In this document: positions 26,201-37,900 of the stretch, in pieces
Position numbering within the stretch: the first letter of the stretch is position 1
Layout: every line of letters begins with the position of its first letter
Position numbers and translations under genes: made by a program
NCBI GenBank assembly: GCA_012295275.1
Contig: CM022670.1
Location: 28,516,881 to 28,580,880, forward strand
DNA: 64,000 nt
From: Chrysomallon squamiferum
Lineage: Eukaryota; Mollusca; Gastropoda; Neomphalida; Peltospiridae
Direction of reading: 5' to 3'
Notes under the pieces: generated by a model
The model's database searches: none
What the model was told of the DNA's origin: nothing
The model's input: only the letters and a program-made list of their open reading frames with translations

Positions 26201-29200
26201 CATACATGCATGCCTATATGAAATGTACATACCTAAAAAGATGCCTGCTGGTAAAGAAACTAATAATGTAAAAACTGATGACATTTTCTGTATAACAAAT
26301 ATCTGCTTCTCAATAGTATTAAGAATACCTTTTCATGTTTACTAGTTTTTGTTGCTAATACTGAAATTATAATTTTATTAGTTTCTTTTACTTATTAGTA
26401 CATAGTCAATCTTTAAAAAAAAAATATTTTGGGATGTATGTAAAATATGCATCCAATCTTTTGGCAGAAATGGAACAATACATTGTGTATATTAGAATAT
26501 TCAGACCTCATAATTATATTCTCAGCCTAATTTTAATGCATTTTATTCTGTGAATCTTAATTAAAATCTTTTCAATTAAGTTTCGTCTAAGTGGTGGTGT
26601 TGAGCCACTAGTTATGCTGTTGCATTCCGGGAAGGATGAAATCAGGAGAAATGCAGCATGGGCCATCAATGTGTGTGCTGTTGATTCTACAACTGCCACA
26701 GAGATTTCCAAACTGGGGTGAGTTTATTACTAAATTCAGACATTATCTGACAGATATCTTTTATTAATGTTAATTTCAGTTGTCTGAATTTTGACTATTA
26801 TTCGTTTGAGTATATCATTTTTAAAATTTATTTTTACTTCCAACTTGAGATACCAAAAACAAAAGCCCAGTACAGTGATTTCAAGGAAGACACTTCTGAA
26901 TTCTATTTCTCACAGAAAATCTGCTATGTTGTAATGTCAGCACATAGATTAAATTTTGATATCCATATTTGAAGTACTTAAGAATTGGAGACGGACCATT
27001 TGGCAGATTGAGCTAGGGCACATTCTCTCTGCCTGGCATATTGCCACCAGTCTAAGCATTCACAAAGATGTTTTCTGTTACTGTATATTTATATTTACAA
27101 TCTTTCTTATAATTTATTTCTTTGAAGAATCTTTTCAGAATATCATTTATTATAATAAGTATTTCATTTCACCAGATTATGGATATTTTGAAAATTACCT
27201 TAAAGTATTTACTTTTTTTTTTTTTTTTCTGTCAGAATTGATTTTTATTTCTATTTTATTTTCTAAATTTTGTTTTATATTTGAAGTGGTCTTGAGATCC
27301 TCAAAGAAATACAGCTGTCAAGTACAAGAAGAAGTCCTTTCACTGATGCAGCTCTTGAAAGACTCCTGGACAACAATCTCTCTGCTAAATATGCCATGAG
27401 TGGACACCTTGGTTTGTTACTGTTTAAATTGTTTTACATCTGTATTAGCTTCTGAGTTTATAAATAAAATTTTAAATGCCTATTTGAAACTAATGTGAAT
27501 ATTTATTAAGAATGGTCACAGTTTCTTTATTTATAGATATTAAAAATTAGTAAGAGATAATTTCATAATCTGATGCAGAATGATTTTATTATCTGTGATT
27601 TGGTTTATTTATGGATAAAAACAGTTTTGTAAGTAGTTATTGTGGTGTTTTTGCAGATAAAAATAAATAATTGTTGATTTCATACATCATAATATAATAT
27701 ATTTACAGATGGAAATAACTGAATAAGCTATGGTTTTATAACAGTGGTATGATACGTTTACAAATGAATATAACTTAATAATTTATGGCTTCATAAATTA
27801 TAATGCAATTATCATATATTTACAGATATAAATAACTTAATAAGAGATGGTTTCATTGACTGTGGACAGTTCAGGTCTGGGATGGTTTTCAAATCACTTG
27901 AAGATTACCTGAATGAGGAAATGAATGATAAGAGACCAGTGATTCTCATCAATGCGAAACCAGAGTAAGTAATAAGTAGTTATCTCCCATGCTATTATTT
28001 TTTTTTTTATATTGCAGCTACACTTTTAAAACCTGAATATTTCATACCTTTTAGGTGTGACTAAGAAAGGCCTGAAATTTTAATTTAATATTTTATATCT
28101 TTTGGTTTCACTGTGAAGTAGAGATCTTTTATTTATTAAATTTATTTTTATTTAATTCTCAAATCTTTGTATCATTATTAAAAAAAAATGAAGTTTCTTT
28201 TTTAACATTTCACATTTTATGGTGTCACTATTGAAGTACTGAACTGTATTTTTGATTTTTTTTTTTAAACATTTTATGGTGACACTATGAAAACATTTTT
28301 TTTTAATATTTGATCTATTTATGTAACAGGAAAATTTGATGTTTTTTTGTTATTTTAAAAAAAATTTTATATTTTATATCTTTTATGACATTAGAAGTAC
28401 TGAACTGTTTTTGTTTTAAAAAATATTTCATATCTTTTGGTGTTAATAAGGATGTACTTAATGGTTTTACTAAACTATTTTTTTTTTAATGTTTCATGTC
28501 TTTAGGAATCAACCTGAAAATAGTGAAAGGTACTCTAACTGTCAGTTTGATTTTGCAGTTTGATTTTATGGTTCATTTTGTTCTTAATTTGTAATCATTT
28601 GGTTCCTAAATTTCAATTTGTCAGCATTTTACTTCCTATAAAATATTTTTTTAGTGTGCTTTTTTTTTTAAAAACAGTTCCTTATAATTTCTAAAACAGT
28701 TCTGTTCATATGTTAATTATTTTAATAACATTTTTGTAGTTATCACCTTTCATATGGTTCAGCCAGAGTTTCACTGAAATTTTTATTCTTTTCTAAAATT
28801 TTATTTATTTATTTATTACTATTATTTTTTTCTTTGTGCAAATGAAAATTGCTTAGTTTCTCTTATAAAAACTGATCATTTTGAACTTAAAATTTAGGTA
28901 TTGTTTTTATTCTTCATCTTTTTGTGGACATTATTTATTAGTTTTGAAATTAGGCTGAAATATATAGTATTTTGTTTGAATTAATTATTTAAATTAAAAG
29001 GTTTTATAAAGTAATAATATTAATAATAATCATGATTGTAAAGTGATTTAAATAACATCATTTCTATTAGAGAAATCTCTCAAATCAAATTGCTGTTTTA
29101 GTTTTTAATTTTTTAATTTGTTTTCTATCCAGATAGAACAGTATTGTATTGTGAAAAAAATAGAAACACTCAAAAGACAGCTTTGTGCATGAAATGCTTA

Positions 29201-31007
29201 GCATTTCTTTACATGATATAGTTTGTTGTCAGAACAAAAAACACAGTTGGCGCTTTTCACAGATTTAGTCTTTTTCAATCTATCTTCATTACTGTTTTGT
29301 TTTAACAGGAAAGTGAAGCAAACAAAACCAGAAACCAGCACATTTAACAGAAAATTACTTTATTTCCTTATTTTCAATTCATAAAATAACTTGAAAACAG
29401 TAGTAGTATTATTAATGCAGAGGCATTTATTTTATTAGAAAATATGTTTTATGTTAACAGGAAAGTAGAACAAACTGAACCTGAAAAACCAGCAACACCT
29501 GAACCTTTAGCAGAAAGTAAACAAGACCCTCAAGGGGTCGTGTGGAAATCTATATTGAAAAAAAAGTATATTTTGAGCTTAAAACGTTTAATCTAGATTA
29601 TAGTAAAATGCTGTCATCAGAAGAATGCTCTGGGAAATTTAATACTGCTTATCTTAAGAATTCATTAGATTCTTTACTACTTATATTTTGAGCAAAATAT
29701 TTTGCTAATGTTTTCCTTCTCTACAGCAGACATTATTTTTACTTATTTCAGTATTTATCTGTGCTTAAAACAAGTTTTAAATTTTAGTAATCTTTACTTT
29801 CTAGAACAAAATATTGCTGCATATTTCAGCTTCTGTCTTATTATCTAAAGATAAACTTTTATTAGTAGTAGTACTGTTAATATAATTATTATTAGTAAAA
29901 TTAAAATACAGGGTATGTTTTTCTGTTCTGTTCATGGAATAATATATATTTTTAAAATTAATTTTATGCTCCAGTAGGCTGTGTTAAATATCTAATTTTG
30001 AAGTATAAATATCCTATAAATATAAGATATAGCAACAACAAATTTTATTAAACAAAATGCAGAAATTTATTGATTGATTCATCAGTCAGTTAATTTCAGT
30101 TCTTTGTTAAATAAAATTTCATATTTCAAATATGTCAGAGAAAATGGAATTTAGTTATTCTGTACTCTTTCTAAATAAGTTCACAAATTTATAAACTAAA
30201 ACAAGTTTAATTATTTCTCCTTTTTATCTTTCTTTTCTATATTTTAAATTTTTATTTGCTTAATCAATAACAATTAAAATTTTAGCAATTTTTCATTTAT
30301 TTCAATCATATTTGTAATTCTTTTTATTTCAGTGTAGAAAGATTCCTTAAAATTAATAATATTAGAATACCTTTTGACATGAATGTTTTGTATGGCTCTT
30401 TAAGTAAACCTAAAAATGGATGTTGGAAAAATATTAATTGGTCAAACATACTGAAGTATCCATGTACACTGACTTTTATATTAATATCACAGTTATGTAT
30501 GTATGTATGTATGTATGTATGTATGTATGTGTATGTGTCTGTGTGTGTGTGTGTGTTTAAATATATTATTTCCACCCAGCAGAGAATTTCAAAAACTTCC
30601 TCATTAAACAAGTTGTTGTTTAAATGTAATTTCTGTTGGTATGGGTACTAACTGCAGCTGTAATAGTCTGAAATCTTGTATAGCACTTTCTTTGTTCTTT
30701 ATTAGCACCACTTTATTTTCTGTCTTATTTTTTATCCATTTAAATATTCATTGTTCTTAAAAATGTTTTACGATTATTTTTTATATTTAATTTTTGAAAT
30801 TTTTATCCTGATGTTTGATTCTTTAAAATATTCTCACTTCTTATTTACTGTTTCAGAACTTTTCCTTTTTAGCTTTTGTTCATGAAAAACATATTTTCTT
30901 TATAAAAATACTCTTTATTTGTTTCTCTTAAATTTTTATTCTGATGGTTTTTAAATAATATTCATTATTATAGTTACTTTTGTTAATGTTTTATATATAT
31001 ATATATA

Positions 31008-31038
<31 letters not shown>

Positions 31039-31262
31039 ACAATTTAGAGTGTTAATGCATAACGTGATTATTGGTCACAAAGATAAAGAAAAGTTATAAT
31101 CCAAATGAAACACCTACAATATGAATAAATGTTTTTATTTCTGATTCTTTTTTCCAAAAAATGCATTATTTATTAAAACTTCTGAACAAATATATAATAA
31201 ATGTATAAAAACTCATAAGAATATATAATAATATATGTATTAAGGTTTTTCAGTATTAAATT

Positions 31263-31315
<53 letters not shown>

Positions 31316-34300
31316 GACATTTAATAATATTTTACTAGTTATTTTATAATTAATGTCATAAAGTACACAGCTGTATATTGATGAAGTCAACACAGCTGTT
31401 TCTAAAATTTATTAATTCCTAGGAAACACCATCATGTTAAGAAATTTTAAAATGTTCAAACAGGACGTTAGCAAAAAACTGACACATACCCAGTCATGAA
31501 AAATAATTTTGAGAGTAACTTATACTAAAAATTGTTCTTTTAATTTTTGTTTTCATTGTTATTAACATTTGCAGGCCAACACCTCAGCCTAGACCAGAGG
31601 ATGGTGATGGCAAACCAGAATCTAAGAATTTAGCAATAGGAAAAGCAACTAAATCTGTCAGAGAGGCAAAATCGTGAGTAATAACACTTATTATTAAATA
31701 GCTCTTAAAATAGTTATATTTTTAAATAACTATTACAAAACTTACATTATTAAATAACTCTTATAACACTTGTATTATTAAATAACTCTTACAAAATTTA
31801 TATTATTAATTAATTCTTTGAAAACTTACATTATTAAATAACTCATTTAACACTTATATTATAAAATAATTCTTACAAAACTTACATTATTAAATAAATC
31901 TTATGACACTTATTTTATTAAATAACTCTTACAACATCTATATTAATAAATAACTCTTAAAACATTTATTTGATTAAATAACTCTTATAACACTTGTATT
32001 ATTAAACATTTAAATTAACTAAGTTAAAAATAACATTTATTTTATTAAAATAATTCTTACAAAACTTACAATTTTTAAACAAATCTTATAACACTTGTAT
32101 TATTTCACAACACCGCAGTAGATAGAAGACATTTCAACCACACCCTTTTCAAGCAGGGCATTCTTATGGATACACTATTCTAGTAAAGATCCTTTACTGC
32201 TGAATTCCAAGTGCAGTATTTAGTATATTTAGTATGGTGTAAGTCAGACAAAAATGTGCTGAGTTGTCATTAAACAATTTAAATTCTTGGCAGTGCTTTT
32301 TGTAGACTTAATTTGATAATTGTAGAGCTGTCATTTTAAACTGTCAAGAAATAAATGGATACAAATGATGTACAGGTATTATTATTGCCAACTATTAGAT
32401 TAATTTTGTTATGCTTATGATTATTGTAGTAAAATAAAAGCTCAGAAAAAGGAGGAGGAGAAACAGAAGGAGGAGGAGTTGCAGGCCCAGCTGGCAAAGG
32501 AGGCAGAGGCAGCAGATGATAAGTTCAAGCCATTTTCTGACCCTGGGGACCCCATGTTATGTACATATATTGATGATGTCATAGAAAAGATTCAGCCATT
32601 GCCTACAAGCATGGAACAAGTGGTGGCACTCGCAGAGTAAGTTTTAAGTTTTTTTTTTTTTTACTGGATTATTTTCTTTTGAATCACTATTGATTATACT
32701 AAGATTATATGTTAAAATTACTATAAATGTAATTTTAGCTTGTTCATTGAATGTATGTTCCACTTTTCTGAAATGCTGTTATTAGGAAATAATCTTATTG
32801 CATTTAAGCTGTTATATAAAGTGTTTGTTACTGACTGATTTCCTGCCTTTTGTGTTAATTGTTTAGAATCCAGAGTGTTAAATATGTTCCAGTTTTACTT
32901 TATGAGTGATTTGTATACATTTTAGAATTTATATTTATTGCAGTTTTTATTATTATTTTGTTTATTTAATATTTAACTTTATTGTGCAGTGCTGTTTCAG
33001 AACTTGGCTTGAACTTGATATTGTTACAATATTTCTGTTTGATTCCAGGTATGTATCAGATAAAATGGGAGGCCGTGTAGAAAAGGGCCAGGTTATTAAC
33101 TTCAGCTGGGAACTGCCTCTGAGTCAGATTAGATACGAGCTGAAATCAAATGTCATCCCTATTGGTAAGATCAGAGCAGGAATATATATACACAGAGCTC
33201 TGCTGTTCAAAGTAAGCCACACTGAATTTTTAATTTAATAAATATTTTTAAAACATTTAGATAAATGTCTTTCTTTTTAGAATTTTTTATAATTATCTTC
33301 TCATGTTGATAAAAATGTTTGTAACACTTTTTTGTCTTTAATAATTAAATATTTCCCCCCCCAAAAATTAATGAATTTTTATTAATTTTAATCCTTTAAT
33401 TACCTGTTATATAATGTTTAACCTTAATGCAGTTATTGGTCAAAATAGTTTTAGTATACATTATAGCAAAATAATTCTATTTTTTCTTTCTTATTATGAT
33501 TTTATTTTAATGATAATTATATGGCTGTGTAAATTTCCATTAAAAAGTGTGCGGAAATAATATACATACGGATAAATATTAAAAACATGTAATTATGATT
33601 TCATAAAACTTTTACAGAAATTGAAAAATTCTGTTCTTCTACCTCTTCTTTATGCTATTATTATTATAATAATTGTTTTTTTATTGTTATTATTACTGTT
33701 GTTTTTGTTATTATTACTATTATTATTTTAAATATTATTATCATTATTATGACTGTTATTATTATTATAGTTCTGTTATTATGTTGTAGGCATTGGCTGA
33801 TCGTATAGGTATTTGCTGCACTCTGACAAGAGGCGAGTACAATCATGCATGGAACCAAGTGATGATTGCCGAGGAAGATAACTCTGTAAGTTTATAACTT
33901 TATTTTATTTTTGTTCATTTTTACTGTACATTTAACTCAAATAGCATCCATTATTTCCCAGTTATATTTTTATAGGCTGCGTTAATGTTTATATAATAAT
34001 AAGTGTATTTTTATTTCAAGATCTAAACTGTATTTTAGTCAATACCTGACAGCTGTACTTGTCTGCTGCTGCTGATCGGTTATTGTTAGTGTTCAGTAGT
34101 AAATAAAGAAAACTGATAAAATTTTATTTACTTAAAATTACATGTCCTGTCATATGTTTAATATAACAAGATGACAAATGATTATTCATTTGTAATTATA
34201 TTTTATTATACTGCCTTTCCTTTTATTTATTTATTTTTTTATTATTATTTTTTTCAGTTGTTATTGTTATCATTATCATTATTATTATTGTTATTACGGT

Positions 34301-34446
34301 TATTGTTGTTGCTGTTACTTTTATTTTATTTTCAGCCTGAGTTTCCAAAGTTTCCACCAAAGGCATACATTGTGGATCTGATGCATGAGCCAGGTCAGCT
34401 GATACCAGTGGATGCACCTGAAGCTCTTCTCTACACACACATTTAA
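20249..34446 (+). CDS. ARMC3: ARMC3 orthologue, armadillo repeat-containing protein 3 (22 coding exons, 914 aa)
   Basis: Coding exons, all with GT-AG borders and consistent phase: 20249-20296, 20470-20587, 20972-21097, 21429-21500, 21787-21962, 22284-22410, 22903-23042, 23414-23543, 23784-23897, 24444-24596, 24859-24967, 25280-25456, 25981-26053, 26581-26717, 27287-27411, 27826-27964, 29461-29565, 31575-31673, 32430-32636, 33049-33211, 33790-33885, 34336-34446 (TAA). The protein starts MGKKIKEDKK, matching the start of vertebrate ARMC3, and is similar in length to the human protein (about 870 aa). Residues 17-600 are armadillo repeats; about 655-760 are a Pro/Glu then Lys/Glu-rich linker; about 765-914 are an EDR1/CTR1/ARMC3-type, transglutaminase-like peptidase fold. 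In mammals ARMC3 is expressed in testis and ciliated cells and is needed for normal sperm flagella. It probably acts as an axonemal or cytoplasmic scaffold. Unusual: a Lys-rich insert within the repeats (about 288-333) and heavy tandem duplication in several introns. Confidence 0.95.
23987..24275. repeat. ~160-bp tandem duplication in ARMC3 intron 9
   Basis: Two diverged copies begin at about 23987 and 24149. Both contain 'atttactgtgattgt', 'ttatttaaaacataata' or its variant 'ttacttaaaacataata', and 'aaaacataaaa'. Confidence 0.65.
25555..25860. repeat. Degenerate tandem repeat in ARMC3 intron 12
   Basis: Four or five units carry 'tttgtacattaaaacaaac' followed by 'taaagtattttt', with spacing of roughly 60-80 bp. 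Units begin near 25575, 25650, 25705, 25770 and 25805. Confidence 0.6.
27525..27845 (+). repeat. Repeated acceptor-plus-exon-start cassette before ARMC3 exon 16
   Basis: The true acceptor of exon 16 (ATATTTACAG|AT at 27825/27826) and the first about 35 exon bases occur in diverged form four more times upstream. Exon-like starts are at 27537, 27657, 27709 and 27764. The spacings are 120, 52, 55 and 62 bp, so the basic period is 52-62. Three of the upstream copies keep a usable AG; the fourth has AA. In the reading phase of exon 15, each upstream copy with an AG meets a stop within about five codons (TAG, TAA, TGA), so only the last acceptor can give protein. Confidence 0.8.
28040..28510. repeat. 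Degenerate ~55-bp repeat in ARMC3 intron 16
   Basis: About seven diverged copies of 'tttcatatcttttggtgtcac' (written as ttcatatctttt + ggtgtcac), often followed by 'gaagtactgaactgt', occur near 28042, 28092, 28210, 28270, 28374, 28428 and 28495. The last copy runs into the acceptor of the possible microexon at 28506. Confidence 0.6.
28506..28529 (+). CDS. Possible 24-nt in-frame microexon of ARMC3
   Basis: The segment is bounded by TTTAG and GTACTC. It is 24 bases long, enters in phase 2 and leaves in phase 2. Inserted between exons 16 and 17 it adds eight codons (E-N-Q-P-E-N-S-R/E type) with no stop, in the same Pro/Glu style as exon 17. The donor is weak, so this may be a by-product of the repeat it terminates. 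Confidence 0.3.
29309..29380 (+). pseudogene. Relic duplicate of ARMC3 exon 17
   Basis: The sequence TTTTAACAG|GAAAGTGAAGCAAAC closely parallels the true exon 17 start at 29461 (TGTTAACAG|GAAAGTAGAACAAAC), 152 bp downstream. Similarity continues through the 'aaccagaaaccagca' part. The copy keeps an acceptor and phase but shows no donor before an in-frame TAA at about 29381, so it looks like a dead exon copy. Confidence 0.6.
30494..30557. repeat. (GTAT)n-(GT)n microsatellite in ARMC3 intron 17
   Basis: About eight GTAT units followed by GT units. Open frames across both strands here are repeat translations. Confidence 0.9.
31266..31311. repeat. (CT)n microsatellite in ARMC3 intron 17
   Basis: A pure array of 23 CT units, about 265 bp upstream of the exon 18 acceptor. 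Confidence 0.95.
31681..32105. repeat. ~34-bp minisatellite in ARMC3 intron 18
   Basis: About twelve units of the type 'attattaaataactcttata' + 'acacttgt'. They begin immediately after the exon 18 donor and show moderate divergence between units. Confidence 0.8.
32430..34446 (+). other. ARMC3 exons 19-22: Lys/Glu linker and peptidase-like domain
   Basis: Exon 19 opens with a Lys/Glu-rich helix-like stretch (about residues 723-750). The domain follows: exon 20 has YVSDKMGG, FSWELPLSQI and LKSNVIPIG, exon 21 has GICCTLTRGEYNHAWNQVM, and exon 22 has KAYIVDLMHEPGQLIP. This is the EDR1/CTR1/ARMC3 peptidase-like family, related in fold to transglutaminase-like enzymes. His865 and Asp892 sit at triad-like positions. 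No Cys lies at the expected nucleophile site (around 838-839, Tyr-Ile), so it is probably a pseudo-enzyme. Confidence 0.85.
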
Positions 34447-34677
34447 CCTGTACTTTATATAAGATTTCTTGTACCTCATTCATCATTTTACTGAGACAGA
34501 CCTTTTGAAAGAACCTAATCATGAAAATACACTTAGTCATTAAAGTGTATGACATTAATTGTATGTTCTTTGAATTGTCATGTAATGCACCTAGCTGATG
34601 AAGAAAGTCTTTCCTACTAAAAATATTCTTTATCTCAGAAAGTGAAACATATCAAATATCAACTTTCATAAAATAAA
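34447..34677 (+). other. ARMC3 3' UTR with first polyadenylation signal
   Basis: The first AATAAA after the stop codon is at 34672-34677, about 226 bases downstream. Further AATAAA copies near 34972 and 35908 could serve longer transcripts. The UTR enters a degenerate tandem repeat, so the signal itself lies inside one repeat unit. Confidence 0.5.
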
Positions 34678-34965
34678 TAAATCATAAAAGTATATGATTC
34701 AAATTATACATTCTCGGAATTGATAAAAAATGCACCTAGTGGATGAAGATGATCTTGCATAGTACAAATATTCTGTTTCTGAAAGTTCAATCATGAAAGT
34801 GATAATACTACTAATTGTAATGTTTTTTGAAGTGTTAAGTAATGCATGTAGTAGATAAAGGTCTTTGCTGGAAACATAAAGATGAGTATTTACTACATCA
34901 TGAAATCATGAAATTGTATGGCACAAATTATGAGATGTTTAAATAGTCATGTGATATTCCTGGTA
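34508..34965. repeat. ~135-bp degenerate tandem repeat over the ARMC3 3' UTR
   Basis: Units start near 34508, 34639, 34781 and 34904. Shared blocks are 'gaaag…atcatgaaa', 'aattgtatgttctttgaat', 'taatgcacctagctgatga' and 'aaatattctttatctca'. The spacings are about 131, 142 and 123 bp. Confidence 0.7.
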
Positions 34966-37900
34966 TTAGAATAATAAAAAAATGTATATCTCTCACATAA
35001 ACAAGGAAAACATCAGTTTCAGAGATTTTTTAAAATTTTCATAGTTTATTTCTCAATCAGTGATTGAAACGGTGAAGAGTAAAATTGTCTCATGTTATCT
35101 TGGTTGTATAGATAAAATTATTAATGGCAAATACATTTGGCAAATTGTGGAGGATATGTTTTAATCTGAATTATATGTAAATTTGTAATTTAGTTTTGAC
35201 TCAGTTGCAGTTTCCACTTCACTTAGTAAATGTGTGCTTTTGTTTATTCATCTAAATTTATTAACCTTTATTTTCTAGATATTTATTTTCTCTGTCTGTA
35301 AATGAAATATGTTAAATCTTATTAATTACAAGTACAGGCTATTCAAGTTTCAATACAGGTTTGATATTAAGACTTAATGTTTCGGTGACAAAAATAATTT
35401 CTATTTCCCATTTAATATATAGTAATATGTCATCGTTACCATTATTTTAAAATTAATAATTTTAGAATAATTTGCACTAAGTTTTGAAATATGGATAAGT
35501 AAAAATCATATTGTTACATTGTTAAATGAAAATTGGATAAATTCTCTTCTTCTTTAATTACAAATTAATACAAAAATATTAGTGCAATTAGTCTTGATTG
35601 GTGATTCATATATTATACAGAAGTATGCACAAATACCTGTGTTTAATTCATCACATTATCACATATCAGTTAATAACCATTCCTCCAAAGTGAAATTAAA
35701 ATATTTAGTTTTTCATTACCATATATAATTTCTTTGTATTATTTTGATGTTTTGTGTATGGTTGAAGAAAGATTACAAATATAAATGTCTATCTAGTTGA
35801 AACTATTTATAATTTTTAGTTTTAATTATCTGTTTATTGCATCTCAAATATTTCAGTATTTCTACAAAATTATTTGTTATTTGTAATATATATATTAAAA
35901 GTATTATAAATAAAATTTATTTTTGTATATTGTTAATTTAATGTGTTTTTAAATTAAATTTTTTAAATTTCTTTTTTAGACAGATAATAATTATATTTAT
36001 AAATGTTATTATCTGTTCACTGTAAACCAATGCAAATGTTAAAATTTTTTATTTTTTTTTTATTATTTTTTAAAATTCATTTAATGTGATACTACTTGTT
36101 ATGAAGTCAATAATTATACTTTTTTTTTTGTAGGTAATTCTGTATAATGTGTCCTATTATTATTATTATTATTATTATTTCATTTTCTGTGATGGAAATA
36201 AAATTGTCCCAGCAAGCCTGTGATCACAAAAACACAGAACAGTAACAATATGCAATGTTCATAATGTTTTATCACATTGTTTCTTTTATTTACTATTTTA
36301 ATATGGTGTTACATGAAGATATACAAGTAAGTGAAAATGTTTATATTTTACTCGATAATAAAATGTTCATATATTATTGATAAATTTGTTCATGAGTTTT
36401 TGCAGCTTTGTTTAGCTTCGTAATTAATTCTGGTACATTTAGAACTTTGAACGATAATTGTTTTAAATTACTTATTTAATATAATTGAATTGGCAAAATA
36501 TAACGGCAAACATAATTCTGTTCTTCAAATGGCTTCCTTCACTGATTAGCAGAATGGACAAGGAAATGCATACCATCTAGTTTGATTACTAGTTATGGAG
36601 TCCATTCTTAAACAGAAAATATTCCACAAACCAAACAAGATTGTTCTATAGTCCACTAATTAAAGGAAACTGAGATCCTAAAATGAAAACACACTATAAT
36701 AGTCTACAGGCCTACATAAATTTGTATTCATCTGTTTGGATATAACATACAACATTGGTTAAGTATTTGTTAATGTTTATCTCTGTAAATCCTGGCTATT
36801 TTCTACCAAGTAAGGAGTCTAAATTATATTAATTAGCTACCTATTGAATCGATATAAAATATTGGCATGTCATTAGTTATATAAGTAAAGATGAACAAAT
36901 TGTTGTTGTTGTTATTGTTATTAAAATTAAAATTAATATTCCACACTGTGTTTGAACGTAAAGACATAATTACAATTAAATGGCTTTGTAGACATTTGCT
37001 ATAAATTATACACATGGGTCTTGTGCAAAACAGATATGAAATTCATAGACACAACCCTCGTTCTGTAAACGATTGACAAACACTGGACATCCGAGACCAA
37101 TTAAACACTTAAGTTAAACATGTCCCTCACTCAGAGATTTGTATTCTAGTCTGTACATCAAGCATCATCATCTGGTCCAGGCTATTACAAATATTTGTAT
37201 TTCATCAGAGTCCAGATAACGCTGGACGACTGGCTTGATTGTTTTATGCAAAAATCCATCAAAAAAGCATTCACTGCTGACGACCTACGACTTTGTTAAT
37301 CTCTTCTGCGATTAACGAATCTGCGGCCGCACAACGTTGGAAGTATCGTGATTAACAATGTAGGTATGTCCCAACACGTTCCCTCTGTGATGCTTACTGA
37401 GTTACTCGCGAGATGACTGCCAGTTTTAATGTTGTTTGAGCTTGTATTGTAATCTGGAGATAACATACTGCCCACTGTTTAATGGCTGTAGCAGGAGTGT
37501 CTGTAGTGAATTGCCGCAAACTATCTCTTTAATAGGAAAATTATAATATAAGTACTTGTTTATCAAACACAGATTTTGAAGATTGTTGTTGTCCATACAC
37601 TTATGGAAGTGGCCACTGTATACATACTGTGAAAGTAATAATTATTATCTGAAGACATTTTATTGGTTGGAATCACTTCTGATAATGTCCACTGTATATG
37701 TATTTCAATACTAATATTAGGTGAAGTGATTTTTATTGGTCATACCCTAATGACAGTGGAATATTTTGACGCTAATATTTTCCACAATGACCTATCTTAA
37801 TGAGGTTCCATCTTTCAAAGCAACGATGGAAACGCAAATATTTCGCTGTTTAAATTAGTAATCTGACAATATTCATATACTGCTCAGGGTCTATACACCT

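Larger units (their letters stand above)
20470..27411 (+). other. ARMC3 exons 2-15: armadillo-repeat region
   Basis: Exons 2-15 encode residues 17-608. Typical armadillo-repeat signatures are visible, for example EHGGVEALVRCVSS (exon 5), NLGGVEALINVL (exon 12) and LSGGVEPLVMLLHS (exon 14). Each is a 'GG(V/I)xxL' turn followed by 'xxxxVxxxAAxAL' helices. Many exons split repeats in phase 1 or 2, so the exon borders do not follow repeat borders. Exons 8 and 9 add a charged linker (see findings). Confidence 0.9.

Noticed and set aside
26956-27399. 147-codon plus-strand open frame
   Set aside because: It is intron 14 sequence running into ARMC3 exon 15 in a different frame; only the exon 27287-27411 in the ARMC3 frame is coding.
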